Shown: positions 18,621-26,696 of the stretch, one piece after another
Numbering within the stretch: position 1 is the first letter of the stretch
Layout of the letters: each line of letters starts with the position of its first letter
Origin: Nitrosarchaeum sp.
Lineage (GTDB): Archaea > Thermoproteota > Nitrososphaeria > Nitrososphaerales > Nitrosopumilaceae
Length of the DNA: 33,765 nucleotides
Assembly (NCBI GenBank): GCA_016844465.1
Contig: JAERMO010000005.1
Location: 1-33,765, forward strand
Direction: 5' to 3'
Program-made: the position numbers and the translations under genes
Notes under the pieces: generated by a model
What the model was told of the DNA's origin: nothing
Databases searched by the model: none
The model's input: only the letters and a program-made list of their open reading frames with translations

Positions 18621-18743
18621 TCAGCTGTTTAAGATCTTTTCAAGAGCTTGACTCGTATTGATCATACCGTTTCTCTTGGCAAATTCTTCGATCATTTTGT
18701 ATTGTTTCTCTGTAAAACAAACTGGCATTGAACGTTTTTCCAT
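18621..18743 (-). CDS. 40-aa ribbon-helix-helix-like protein
   Basis: This gene is missing from the ORF track. It reads MEKRSMPVCFTEKQYKMIEE, then FAKRNGMINTSQALEKILNS. A short polar strand (RSMPVCFTE) is followed by two helices split by a GMINTS turn, the usual RHH (MetJ/Arc) layout, in which the strand pairs in a dimer and binds DNA. The length suits a minimal RHH. No toxin gene is adjacent, so a free-standing regulator is more likely than an antitoxin. Its start is separated from the CBS gene (plus) by a 277-bp divergent region. Confidence 0.65.
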   Translation of the reverse strand: MEKRSMPVCFTEKQYKMIEEFAKRNGMINTSQALEKILNS

Positions 18744-19020
18744 AGTGTTACTCTACTTTATTATTTAATATCTTTTGCGCCTATGTTCCAATGGGGGACC
18801 TACTTTGTATGGATAAAAAGGATTTATGATCTCTTTAGATGTACTTGGATTTATCAGAAAACTTTCAAAATTTAGGACTATCTGAGAAAAAGTAGTATTC
18901 ACGAAATTATTTTTTGAAGAATTGTGATTTTACTCCTATTTTTATTTGATCTGTTATTACGTTTGATTTGTTCTATTTGTTGATAATTACTTATTTACGT
19001 TCGTATTGGAAGGTAACAAT

Positions 19021-19458
19021 ATGAAGTCAAAGATTCGTGTAAGCAATTTTATGCGTACAAATGTTTTAGCTACTAATTCCAATACAACTGTTCAAGAAGC
19101 CGCAAAAACAATGGATGAAAATAATGTCAGTTCTTTGTTAATTGAAGATGAGGGTAAAATTACTGGCATAGTTACAGAAAGAGATATTTCGATGGCTCGG
19201 TACGTATTTGACACTGCTTCTCGTTCTACTGTTAAAGAGATTATGACTTCACCTGTCGTATCTATTGATCCGGATTCATCAATTTTGGATGCAGCTGAAT
19301 TGATGGACAGAAAACAAATTCATAAAATCCCAGTTATCAAAGATGGAAAATTGGCAGGGATTATATCTGCAACTGACTTGGTAATGTTATTTTCAACATT
19401 TGAAAAAGAAGAACTTGAAAAGAAATTTGGTTATCTTATAGATAAGAACACTGACTGA
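19021..19458 (+). CDS. Protein with two CBS domains
   Basis: The 145-aa protein is a single Bateman module: CBS1 at about 5-62 (VSNFMRTNVLATNSNTTVQE, then GIVTERDISM) and CBS2 at about 68-130 (VKEIMTSPVVSIDPDSSILD, then GIISATDLVMLFS). Such modules bind adenosyl ligands (AMP, ATP, SAM) and usually control partner proteins. I moved the start from the TTG at 19006 to ATG 19021, because GGAAGG (19008-19013) sits 7 bases before that ATG and would be inside the longer reading. No fused effector; partner unknown. Confidence 0.9.
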   Translation: MKSKIRVSNFMRTNVLATNSNTTVQEAAKTMDENNVSSLLIEDEGKITGIVTERDISMARYVFDTASRSTVKEIMTSPVVSIDPDSSILDAAELMDRKQIHKIPVIKDGKLAGIISATDLVMLFSTFEKEELEKKFGYLIDKNTD

Positions 19459-19790
19459 TTAATTCAGTTGACAATTTATGAGTTTTGTGTTGTCTAATTT
19501 TTCCCCCAGAAATAAAAATTAACGTAGATAAAACAAAATAGAAATCTTCTAAAACTAGATTCAATTTCATTCTCGATAAATTTGATACCTGATACGTTGA
19601 ATGATTGACGGTAAAATTTGATTGGGGGAAATAGTTCCTTAAACCAATTTGACTGCGTGTTGACAGCATATTGAATATTCTCCAAAACATACTCTAAACT
19701 CAGAATCATTAGGGAATTATTTGAAACTACCCTATCTTGTCACTATTCTATTAGGAAAGATATTAGATACCATTATTGTTTTGACTGATA
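19459..19790. other. Intergenic region of 332 bp with one doubtful ORF
   Basis: It contains minus-strand ORFs in two frames. The better one (19494..19709) is listed separately with low confidence. A TATA-like stretch (TTAGGAAAGATATTAGATACC) precedes the SLOG gene. No repeats seen. Confidence 0.35.
19494..19709 (-). CDS. Doubtful 71-aa hypothetical protein
   Basis: The frame begins MILSLEYVLENIQYAVNTQS and ends in an aromatic-rich segment (FRRFLFCFIYVNFYFWGKN). Codon use is not clearly non-coding, and it fills an otherwise empty 332-bp gap. It has no recognisable family and competes with an overlapping ORF in another frame. The hydrophobic, stop-limited end is typical of chance ORFs in AT-rich DNA. 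Confidence 0.25.
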   Translation of the reverse strand: MILSLEYVLENIQYAVNTQSNWFKELFPPIKFYRQSFNVSGIKFIENEIESSFRRFLFCFIYVNFYFWGKN

Positions 19791-20300
19791 ATGACAAAAA
19801 AACTTCAGATCCTAGTAATTGGACACAATGATAATGAATGTACGGCAGATCACGAAAAGATTGCATATGGAATAGGGGCCGAAGTAGCAAAATCTGGCTG
19901 TGTACTAATTACAGGTGGATTGGGCGGTGTAATGAAAGCGGCATCTAGCGGGGCACATGATGCAAATGGACTAATTGTTGGAATTATCCCTCAAGATGAC
20001 GCGTCACTTGCAAATGAGTTTTGTGACATTGTTATTCCGAGTGGAATTGGATTGACAAGGAATTTTCTTAATGCATTGTCTGCTGACGGTGTCATTGTAG
20101 TTGGCGGGGGTTCTGGAACTTTATCTGAACTATGTGCAGCATATATGTACAAAAAACCGATAGTTGCAATTAGAAATACTGGAGGGGCGGCTGATAAATT
20201 TATCGACGGATACATAGATCATAGAAAAACTGTTAAAATTATTGGAGTTGATTCTCCAAAAGATGCTGTTAAGAAAATTCTGGAACTAATTACTGGATAG
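19791..20300 (+). CDS. SLOG/LOG-like Rossmann protein (TIGR00725 type)
   Basis: The 169-aa protein has the LOG/lysine-decarboxylase-like fold: a first strand LQILVIGHND, then GCVLITGGLGGVMKAASSGA, the SGIGLTRNFLNALSADGVIV segment, and GGGSGTLSEL, equivalent to the PGGxGTxxE nucleotide-binding motif with Ser in place of one Gly. Relatives bind nucleotides or cytokinin ribotides; members of this small group have no settled function. It overlaps the stop of the convergent dehydrogenase gene by 11 bases. Confidence 0.85.
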   Translation: MTKKLQILVIGHNDNECTADHEKIAYGIGAEVAKSGCVLITGGLGGVMKAASSGAHDANGLIVGIIPQDDASLANEFCDIVIPSGIGLTRNFLNALSADGVIVVGGGSGTLSELCAAYMYKKPIVAIRNTGGAADKFIDGYIDHRKTVKIIGVDSPKDAVKKILELITG

Positions 20301-21429
20301 AAACCAAGAGTGGATCCGGTTCATAAAATTGACCATGTTTTGCAGCTAAATGTTTTAGCTCATTTACGATATTTTTTACTCCTATTTCTTTTGCTGTTTC
20401 AAATAATGGTTTTTTTAACCCCAGTCCTAACTGTGCAGCTTTTTCAATCTCTTCAATGTCGCTGGCTTTGTTTGTCACAAGCCAGGCTGCATTGTTTAAA
20501 ATATTTGCAACAAGTTGAATTGGATTACATTTATTAGATAATTCTTCAGATAATGAAATGCGTTCATACTTTTCATCTGAATACTTGTAAAACCCCTCTC
20601 CTGATTTCTGACCCAACTTTTTCTCATCAAACATTTTTTCAATTCTTGGATGTGGTAAAATTACTTTTTTATCTCGTAAATACATCTCTACTGTTGCTTT
20701 GTGAATAACATCCATTCCTGTAAAATCTGCTAATTCAAAAATCCCCATCGGAAAACCCAGTTTGAATTTTACTGCCGAATCAATTTCAGTTAATGTTGCT
20801 CCAGTTCTATCCATAAGATAACATGCTTCGTGTACCATTGGAATGAATAGTCTGTTGATGATAAATCCAGGTACGTCTCTTCTACATAACACCGATTCTT
20901 TTTTTATTGATTTTACGTATTCTAGAGTTAAATCTATAGTTTCTTGGGCTGTTTTTTCTCCAGGAATTACCTCAACTAATTTCATTAGTTGGGGAGGATT
21001 GAAAAAATGAATTCCAATAAATTTTTTTGGACGTGTTGTTGTATTTGCAATCTCAGTAATTGGTAAAGTGCTTGTATTTGATGCAAAAAAGGTGTCTTTG
21101 TTTGCTACTGAATCCAATTCTGCATATACTTTTTTCTTTAATTCCATAATTTCTGGAACCACTTCAATTACAAGTTGTGCATTTTTGACAGATTCAGCAA
21201 GATTGACTATTGGAGTAATTCTGGAATAAATTGAATTAGCTTCTTCCTGTGAAATTTTTCCTTTGGATACTAATTTATCTAAACTCCATTTTATTTTCTC
21301 CATCGCTTTATCCAAAAATCCTTGCTCGATATCTCTAAGGACTACATTATATCCGGCAGTGGCTGAAACTTGTGCGATACCATGTCCCATTATTCCAGAT
21401 CCAAGTACTGTAATGTTTTTTAAATCCAC
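20290..21429 (-). CDS. 3-hydroxyacyl-CoA dehydrogenase (likely 3-hydroxybutyryl-CoA)
   Basis: This is an NAD-dependent oxidation of 3-hydroxyacyl-CoA. The Rossmann motif is VLGSGIMGHG near the N-terminus; the active-site His lies in GIHFFNPPQLMKLVEV, and the C-terminal domain starts near RDVPGFIINRLF. A second C-terminal half-domain is present (NPIQLVANILNNAAWLV onward), making the protein longer than the 280-aa bacterial type. In Nitrosopumilus such an enzyme serves the 3HP/4HB carbon-fixation cycle; assigning this one to it is inference. The ORF opens at TTG 21447, but GTG 21429 gives (M)DLKNITVLGSG, a normal family start, so I use it. Confidence 0.9.
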   Translation of the reverse strand: MDLKNITVLGSGIMGHGIAQVSATAGYNVVLRDIEQGFLDKAMEKIKWSLDKLVSKGKISQEEANSIYSRITPIVNLAESVKNAQLVIEVVPEIMELKKKVYAELDSVANKDTFFASNTSTLPITEIANTTTRPKKFIGIHFFNPPQLMKLVEVIPGEKTAQETIDLTLEYVKSIKKESVLCRRDVPGFIINRLFIPMVHEACYLMDRTGATLTEIDSAVKFKLGFPMGIFELADFTGMDVIHKATVEMYLRDKKVILPHPRIEKMFDEKKLGQKSGEGFYKYSDEKYERISLSEELSNKCNPIQLVANILNNAAWLVTNKASDIEEIEKAAQLGLGLKKPLFETAKEIGVKNIVNELKHLAAKHGQFYEPDPLLVSIQ

Positions 21430-21614
21430 TAGGATCTCAAAACCCAAGTATCCTTTATAATGTATTTGCCATTTCTCTGATCAGAATACATTGCTTGATG
21501 AGTTCGGTTAATCAAAATTTTATCGCCATGATTTCTGAGTAACATTTTCATATTTTTTGACATTAGTAGAATTTCTACCTGATACTTATATAGAAAAAAT
21601 ACTATTGAATATTA

Positions 21615-21728
21615 ATGAATATTAAAAATAATTATAGAGCCAAAGAATCATTAGCTGAACATAGAGTGAATTCATTACTTAGAAACATAACTAAACAATT
21701 AGAAACAAGTGCTGACAGCCTAATTTGA
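21615..21728 (+). CDS. Possible 37-aa helical microprotein before broken Fic gene
   Basis: MNIKNNYRAKESLAEHRVNS continues LLRNITKQLETSADSLI. It is basic and helical, with a TATA-like TTATATAG stretch about 25 bases upstream. It lies just before the Fic pseudogene, with a terminator-like hairpin between them. It could be a remnant or a small regulator. There is no inhibitory Fic motif ([ST]xxxE[GN]) in it. Confidence 0.3.
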   Translation: MNIKNNYRAKESLAEHRVNSLLRNITKQLETSADSLI

Positions 21729-21751
21729 TTAGTTAGGGGAAATCTAAAAAA

Positions 21752-21780
21752 ATGCCTGAGGGATTAGGCATGTCTCTTTT
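21752..21780 (+). terminator. Stem-loop followed by T-tract
   Basis: ATGCCT and AGGCAT form a 6-bp stem around GAGGGATT, followed within 5 bases by CTTTTTG. This resembles an intrinsic terminator and lies 24 bp after the 37-aa ORF, where a transcript would end. Confidence 0.5.
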
Positions 21781-21856
21781 TGTTTGAATTAATCCCAAGT
21801 ATTAAAAATACAATATATGCAAATTAATTTTTATCTACCTTTGCAAATACTATATT

Positions 21857-22272
21857 ATGTCTTTTTTTGATGGCGTACTGACTCCGATGGATATTATTGT
21901 GGTGAATCAGCAATTTTGTAAACAGTTAGACAAACCAATGGATTAGATTATCCAGAAAAACTTCAAGAGATTGTAGATGAGATTAACAGTTACAATAAAC
22001 TAGATGATGATAGGGAAAAAGCAATTCAAAAAGCGTGCTGTCTTATGACTGGTCTGGTTTTTGATCAACCCTTCAAAAATGGAAACAAAAGAACATCAGT
22101 TGCACTATCACTACTACTAATGAGAATCCATCATTATGATATTGATGGATACAAGCAGGAAGAAAAACAGAAAATTTTCTATGAACTGTTGGAAAATACT
22201 ATGATGAAGGGTGATAAAACGATTAGAGTTGATATTGAGAAATTTCTAAGAGAAAATATTACTGCAATCTAA
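21857..22272 (+). pseudogene. Fic/Doc-family gene, frameshifted
   Basis: The 3' part has the Fic catalytic motif QPFKNGNKRTS (consensus HPFxxGNxRT), but the first His is Gln, so activity would be doubtful even if translated. The frame with this motif runs back open to a TAA at 21919-21921, reading GLDYPEKLQEIVDEIN before AIQKACCLMTGLVF. The expected N-terminus, LTPMDIIVVNQQF, is in another frame from ATG 21857 and ends at 21946. The two frames differ by a single-base indel between 21922 and 21946. Fic enzymes AMPylate or otherwise modify proteins; this one looks dead twice over, by frameshift and by the His loss. Confidence 0.75.
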
Positions 22273-22367
22273 TTCCAACTATCTTTACCTAGGGCCTGAT
22301 AAAGTTTAGGGGCTTCATTCACTATTTTTGAAACTTCATCTAGAATTCTTTGGTATTCTTGAGACAT
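22269..22367 (-). CDS. Possible 32-aa protein overlapping the Fic 3' end
   Basis: MSQEYQRILDEVSKIVNEAP continues KLYQALGKDSWN. It is an amphipathic helix, ends within the stop codon of the Fic remnant, and is convergent with it. Composition is good for its size. It is too short for a firm call. Confidence 0.35.
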   Translation of the reverse strand: MSQEYQRILDEVSKIVNEAPKLYQALGKDSWN

Positions 22368-22617
22368 ACTACTATTACTAATGGTACCTATTAAAACAAG
22401 ATTGCATTATTCTGACTGTGGGCAAAACTTTTGCAATTGTGATTTTTTGAATTCTTCAAACCCTCTCTAATCTCTTTTTGTTTTACAAAATCAAGATCCA
22501 AAATAAATGGGGAATTTCACCATTTACTTGGATTAAATTCTAACATTTTACGCGTAACTTTTTCTTATAAAGGACAATTCATATACGTTTTAATGTATTT
22601 CAAAAATTAACTAAACT

Positions 22618-22785
22618 ATGGGCCTGTTTAAACGAAATAAAGTCAAAGATGATGAAACCAAATGTAATGTATGTAGCTTAGAATTGCATGATCCGGAACG
22701 TCTCAAAAGACACATGAAAAAGGCACATGGTAACTTACCTGAAAAGAAACTTGATCCAAATTCAGGTGCTGGCGGTACGTGGTGA
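22618..22785 (+). CDS. Single C2H2 zinc-finger microprotein, 55 aa
   Basis: This gene is absent from the ORF track, which shows only its reverse shadow. It reads MGLFKRNKVKDDETKCNVC, then LELHDPERLKRHMKKAHGNL and a flexible end GAGGTW. One classic C2H2 finger is present: Cys16, Cys19, His32 and His37, with the Leu core. The MGLFKR leader matches those of the zinc proteins at 17238 and 17441. Likely binds nucleic acid or a protein partner. Confidence 0.8.
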   Translation: MGLFKRNKVKDDETKCNVCSLELHDPERLKRHMKKAHGNLPEKKLDPNSGAGGTW

Positions 22786-22852
22786 TTTTGGAATTTAGTT
22801 ACGGTCAAAAAATGGGATCATTTTTGGACGCACGTTTGGCATCGCATTCATT

Positions 22853-23053
22853 GTGTTATCTACAATGGTTTTTCCTTTTTGGAATTTAATCCGAGAGGAC
22901 GTCTATGAACAAGTAGTAATTTTATCTAATGATAATGGTATATTTTATGTGGATACCATGGATACGATACCAAAAATAATTGAAAACTGTAATTTAAAAT
23001 CTGATGACAAAACAACAATAAAATTTGGTGAGGACTTGGGCAACAATTGTTGA
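22853..23053 (+). CDS. Small membrane-anchored protein, start uncertain
   Basis: From GTG 22853 the product is 66 aa. The frame is open back to a stop at 22796 and would add GIIFGRTFGIAFIVLSTMVF, a good membrane helix, but no standard start codon lies in that stretch. Either it starts at GTG/ATG with a shortened helix, or uses a rare start. The rest is a small soluble tail (VVILSNDNGIFYVDTMDTIP). It lies 67 bp after the C2H2 gene and 39 bp before the HIT gene, so it may be part of one unit. Confidence 0.5.
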   Translation: MLSTMVFPFWNLIREDVYEQVVILSNDNGIFYVDTMDTIPKIIENCNLKSDDKTTIKFGEDLGNNC

Positions 23054-23092
23054 ACCATAGCAATTAATATTCTGAAGATATGTCGAAATAAT

Positions 23093-23497
23093 ATGAATTG
23101 TGTATTTTGTAAAATAATTTCCGGGGATATTAAAACTAGAATTATTAAAGAAACTCTACACTCTATGGTATTTTTAGATGCTTTTCCACTTGCTAAAGGT
23201 CACACTCTGGTTATTCCAAAAACCCACCATGTAAAAATTCAAGACATGAGTGTTGAAGAAAACGCTGACTTGTTTTCTCTCGTTCATCAAACCCTACAAA
23301 AAGTAGACAAACTAACAGGAGCCACACTTGTTGCAGTTCATAATGGAAAAGAAGCAGGTCAAGAAATTCCTCATGTACACGTACATTTAGTTCCTCGTAG
23401 CAATGATGATTCAGCCGGGCCAATTCATAGTATGTTTAACTCAATCTTGAAATTTTCTGATTCTGAAATTGATGAAATTTATGATAAATTAAAATAA
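23093..23497 (+). CDS. HIT family nucleotide hydrolase/transferase
   Basis: The 134-aa protein has the histidine triad HVHVHLVPR at about 101-109. The family's N-terminal CVFCKIISGDI also has the two Cys that often bind zinc with downstream His residues. The middle segment AFPLAKGHTLVIPKTHHVKI is typical of HINT/Fhit-like enzymes acting on AMP-lysine, AMP-NH2 or dinucleotides. Complete, with a normal ATG start. Convergent with the DnaJ-ferredoxin gene, 2 bp apart at their stops. Confidence 0.95.
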   Translation: MNCVFCKIISGDIKTRIIKETLHSMVFLDAFPLAKGHTLVIPKTHHVKIQDMSVEENADLFSLVHQTLQKVDKLTGATLVAVHNGKEAGQEIPHVHVHLVPRSNDDSAGPIHSMFNSILKFSDSEIDEIYDKLK

Positions 23498-23499
23498 TT

Positions 23500-24219
23500 T
23501 CAATAAGGGAATAATCTCTCTTTTGTATCTATGTTTTCTACAATTATCGCTTTAGTGGGACATGTCTCAGCTGCATTCATTATTTTGTTAACGCCTGCAC
23601 CTTTTGGATTGATCACTGATGATTTTGGATTATATTTTGAATTTTTGTTAATTAGAAAAACATCCGGTGCAATTATTTCACAACTACAACATCCTATACA
23701 TAGAGTCTTGTCTACCTCCACGAAAAGATTTGGCTGTTTTTCTGGCTCTCTTGCCTTTTCATACTCGCCGTGTTTTCCATCTGGACGCACACGAGCATTA
23801 TATTCTTCCCAGAATCTTTTTTCGTATTCTCTCCAAAAAGTAGGGTCACCTTCTTCAAACTCTCGTGTATATTTGCTCCAATCCTGTTCTGGGATATCTC
23901 CTTGAGGGGGGGCACCCCACTGAGGTTTTCCTTTGATATTTGATTCATTATCTCTTCTCTTGTTTGTATTTTCTTGTTTTGTTGAATCTGTATTTTGACT
24001 GAAATTTTTCTTTAGGAAATTGTATGCCTCTGTAACTTTTTTGAACTCAAATCCCTCTTTTTCATTATTGTTTTTATCTGGATGAAATTCAAGTGCCAAT
24101 TTTCTGTACGCTATTTTGATTTCATCAAATGATGAATCTGATTTTACATTCAATGCCATAAGAGCTTGATATGTGTTCACTAGTGATTGAAACTTGCCAT
24201 ATGATAAAAACAATTTCAT
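23500..24219 (-). CDS. DnaJ-ferredoxin fusion protein
   Basis: The 239-aa protein has a J domain at about 17-75 with the HPD motif at 46-48 (LALEFHPDKN), a charged, poorly ordered linker with a WxKYTREFEEGDPTFWREY segment, and a C-terminal single-cluster ferredoxin. The ferredoxin shows CIGCCSCEIIAP and a later CPTKA Cys, enough for one [4Fe-4S]. A J domain recruits DnaK; the ferredoxin could sense redox state or aid Fe-S loading. From memory, such fusions are known from Thaumarchaeota and plant chloroplasts and were proposed to be horizontally transferred. Val14 (GTG) or Met21 are alternative starts. Divergent from the 85-aa gene. Confidence 0.92.
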   Translation of the reverse strand: MKLFLSYGKFQSLVNTYQALMALNVKSDSSFDEIKIAYRKLALEFHPDKNNNEKEGFEFKKVTEAYNFLKKNFSQNTDSTKQENTNKRRDNESNIKGKPQWGAPPQGDIPEQDWSKYTREFEEGDPTFWREYEKRFWEEYNARVRPDGKHGEYEKAREPEKQPNLFVEVDKTLCIGCCSCEIIAPDVFLINKNSKYNPKSSVINPKGAGVNKIMNAAETCPTKAIIVENIDTKERLFPY

Positions 24220-24407
24220 ATCATTTAACGTGGTTGCTAGTTTATTCTAAAATAGATCAACAAATTTGAGCTATTATTTTTTAATTTTACGCACAGATTA
24301 CAATATCTAAAATTAAACAATTGTTTGGAACAGCAAAATTAATCAAAAAATTCTAGTTTGAAGATTTGGTTAACTATAGTTAAAATACTAATTCGAGTAA
24401 TAATGTT

Positions 24408-24665
24408 ATGAAAATAACTGAAATAAAAATAGATGATAGTCAAACAGGTTACTATTGGCTTCAAATTTTTGTTAAAAACCAAAAAGAAGCCTATTCGTTG
24501 AGGCGACAAATCTTACAAGATCAAGAAATTAGAGAACGATTAGAAAAAGCAATAAATTATAATCGGCAGATAGTGTCACATTCATCAATTCAGACGGAAA
24601 TCATAATCCACAATATCATTATCGAAAAACTTCAATTTGTCCTTTATGGAAAGGAAGATGGATAA
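24408..24665 (+). CDS. Hypothetical 85-aa protein
   Basis: Family not recognised. It starts with a strand pair (MKITEIKIDDSQTGYYWLQI), continues with a basic helix (KEAYSLRRQILQDQEIRERL) and a long second half ending LQFVLYGKEDG. No Cys, no membrane segment. ATG is clear, with an AT-rich divergent promoter region shared with the DnaJ-ferredoxin gene. Composition supports coding. Confidence 0.6.
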   Translation: MKITEIKIDDSQTGYYWLQIFVKNQKEAYSLRRQILQDQEIRERLEKAINYNRQIVSHSSIQTEIIIHNIIIEKLQFVLYGKEDG

Positions 24666-24920
24666 TTGCATCTAGAAAATAATATGTGATGATAGAAGAA
24701 ACATAAAAAATCAATTATACAGTTATGAAAGAAGAGTCAGGAAAAATTCTTTTTTTAATTGTAAGGATTCACAAAATTCATAATTGATTTATAAGTTTAT
24801 TTTTATTATGTGAACTGAAAAATTAATTTAATAGTTATTCTAATTCTCTAGAATGATAATGATGATTAGGTATAACTAATTTTCAATGCCTTTAATACAA
24901 ACTATAACATAAATCAATCA

Positions 24921-25085
24921 ATGAGAAGTGATTCTTGTAGAAAATGTGGATATGAGATGAAAGTAAATCAAAGTTGTCAAGTTTGCGAAAAACCAATAGA
25001 CTTTTTTTGTTGCAAATGTAATAGTACTACAGACAAACAAATTCACTCTGATTGCACGATCAAAAATATACTCATCACAGCTTAG
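24921..25085 (+). CDS. 54-aa double zinc-ribbon microprotein upstream of TFB
   Basis: Not on the ORF track. MRSDSCRKCGYEMK, then QSCQVCEKPIDFFCCKC and HSDC. There are nine Cys, enough for two zinc sites: CxxC / CxxC, then CCxC with a late HxxC. It ends 9 bp before the TTG start of the TFB gene and should be on the same transcript. A link to transcription initiation is suggested by position only. Confidence 0.65.
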   Translation: MRSDSCRKCGYEMKVNQSCQVCEKPIDFFCCKCNSTTDKQIHSDCTIKNILITA

Positions 25086-25094
25086 TGAGAAATT

Positions 25095-26018
25095 TTGACC
25101 ATTTTACAAAAAATTGAAGAAACAGAATTAATCTGTAATAACTGTAATACATCAAGACTTGTAACTGATGATATAATAGGCGAGATTGCTTGTTCTAGTT
25201 GTGGATGCGTCTTTTCAGAAAATACCGAAGACAGGAAAGTAGAACGTAGAAACTTTTCAGATAATTCAGACAATACAAGAACCGGTCCAGGACTGTCACT
25301 AAAAATGCATGATAGGGGACTCTCTACTGTAATAGGAGTACAAAACAAAGATTCTATTGGAAAACCACTTTCAGCAAATATGGCTCAAACATTTAACAGG
25401 CTAAGAAAGTGGGATAGTAGGTCACAAACAAAAAGTTCAGCCGATAGAAGCCTAAGAAATGCACTTCAGGAATTAGATAAAGTGCAATCAAAGTTAGGAC
25501 TTTCTGATACGGTCATTGAAAGGGCATCTCTTTTTTATCGAAAAGCTTCAGAGAAAGGTCTTGTTCGGGGAAGAACCGTAAAAGGAATTGCTGCAGCATG
25601 TCTTTATGCATCATGTAGGGATTTGGAGCATACTAGAACCCTGACAGAGATTGCGGAACATCTTGAGATTGGAAGAAAAGATGTCGCAAGGTCATACAGA
25701 TCACTGTTTAGGGAATTGGGTTTTGTAGTCTCCATAGCTGATCCAATAAAGTCAATTAGTAAAATTGCAAGCAAGATAGGAATAAGGGAAAAAACAATCC
25801 GTAAAGCAGTACATGTTTTAGATGCGGCCCATGAGGCTGGCATTGTTGCTGGCAAAAACCCTGAAATTATGGCTGCCGCTGCTATTTATGCAGCATGTAT
25901 CATAACAGGTGAAAATAAATCCCAACATGAAATATCTGTGGCGGCAGGCACCAGCACCGTTTCAATAAGAAATAGGTTTTTAGAATTTAGAACTAAATTA
26001 AACTTGTTTTCAGAATAA
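25095..26018 (+). CDS. tfb: Transcription initiation factor B (TFB), copy 1
   Basis: TFB bridges TBP and RNA polymerase and reads the BRE. The zinc ribbon has Cys14, Cys17, Cys33 and Cys36 (CNNC, then CSSC). The B-reader/linker region NTRTGPGLSLKMHDRGLSTVIG is intact. Two cyclin folds follow, starting near SDTVIERASLFYRKASEKGL and ISKIASKIGIREKTIRKAVH. At 307 aa it is full length. Start is TTG, 9 bp after the zinc microprotein. The window's second TFB (27305) is clearly paralogous, so specialised promoter sets are possible, as in other thaumarchaea with many TFBs. Confidence 0.96.
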   Translation: MTILQKIEETELICNNCNTSRLVTDDIIGEIACSSCGCVFSENTEDRKVERRNFSDNSDNTRTGPGLSLKMHDRGLSTVIGVQNKDSIGKPLSANMAQTFNRLRKWDSRSQTKSSADRSLRNALQELDKVQSKLGLSDTVIERASLFYRKASEKGLVRGRTVKGIAAACLYASCRDLEHTRTLTEIAEHLEIGRKDVARSYRSLFRELGFVVSIADPIKSISKIASKIGIREKTIRKAVHVLDAAHEAGIVAGKNPEIMAAAAIYAACIITGENKSQHEISVAAGTSTVSIRNRFLEFRTKLNLFSE

Positions 26019-26033
26019 TTAAATTGATAATTT

Positions 26034-26277
26034 ATGGTTTTTCTAAATAGCAATTATTACAGGAATTTTTGTCGCGATAATTATTGGTGGATTAGCATTA
26101 TTCATACATTTCCAACTCTCAGAGACAGAAAAAAATGAAACTGGACAGAAAAGTGCAGAACAAATTGCAAAAGAAGCACTAGAAGTTATCAGTGGAAATG
26201 AACCGCATTCTGAATTAGGTGAAACTTTGGAAGAAAAAACAGAGATTCATTCTGAGGAAGATGAGTCTGCCGAATAA
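26034..26277 (+). pseudogene. Small single-TM protein, frame disrupted at its N-terminus
   Basis: The main frame (26047-26277, 76 codons before the stop) reads IAIITGIFVAIIIGGLALFI and then an acidic tail (SAEQIAKEALEVISGN onward). That is one membrane helix with a soluble end. It has no ATG, GTG or TTG near its start, and a TAA lies immediately before it. Removing one A at 26045-26047 joins it to ATG 26034, giving MVFLIAIITGIFVA, a natural start. So a single-base insertion in CTAAATAG probably broke the gene, unless an ATA/ATT start is used. It begins 16 bp after tfb. Confidence 0.6.
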
Positions 26278-26339
26278 CGCGCAAAGGAATTGCCTTAGAT
26301 CTCAGAACATTAAACTAAAAGAAAATTAAAACAAACTAG

Positions 26340-26696
26340 ATGAATGCTTCCTTAACTAAGATATCCACTTCACTTTTGTTCTTTTTTCTTGCAGGTCTTT
26401 GTGAAATTGGTGGTGGCTATCTAGTATGGATGTGGCTTCGAAACGACATGAGCTGGCTTTTTGGTATGGGGGGTGGTTTTATTTTATTTTTATATGGAAT
26501 AGTTCCTACATTTCAAAAATCACACTTTCATAGAATCTATGCAGCATATGGTGGTGTTTTTATCGTAATGTCTATTCTATGGGGTTGGTTAATTGATGGG
26601 GTAAGACCAGACCACTATGATATCATTGGAGCTATAATTGCAGTCATTGGAGTTTTGATAATTTTCTATTATCCTAGAAAAGGTGAGAAAGTTTGA
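26340..26696 (+). CDS. YnfA (UPF0060) family membrane protein, copy 1
   Basis: The 118-aa protein has four membrane helices, as in the YnfA family of the drug/metabolite transporter superfamily. Matching segments are LFFFLAGLCEIGGGYLVWMW (helix 1 with the conserved Glu), RIYAAYGGVFIVMSILWGWL, and RPDHYDIIGAIIAVIGVLII. The family's function is not firmly settled. Its stop overlaps the TTG of the next gene (TTGA), so the two are translationally coupled. Confidence 0.93.
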   Translation: MNASLTKISTSLLFFFLAGLCEIGGGYLVWMWLRNDMSWLFGMGGGFILFLYGIVPTFQKSHFHRIYAAYGGVFIVMSILWGWLIDGVRPDHYDIIGAIIAVIGVLIIFYYPRKGEKV

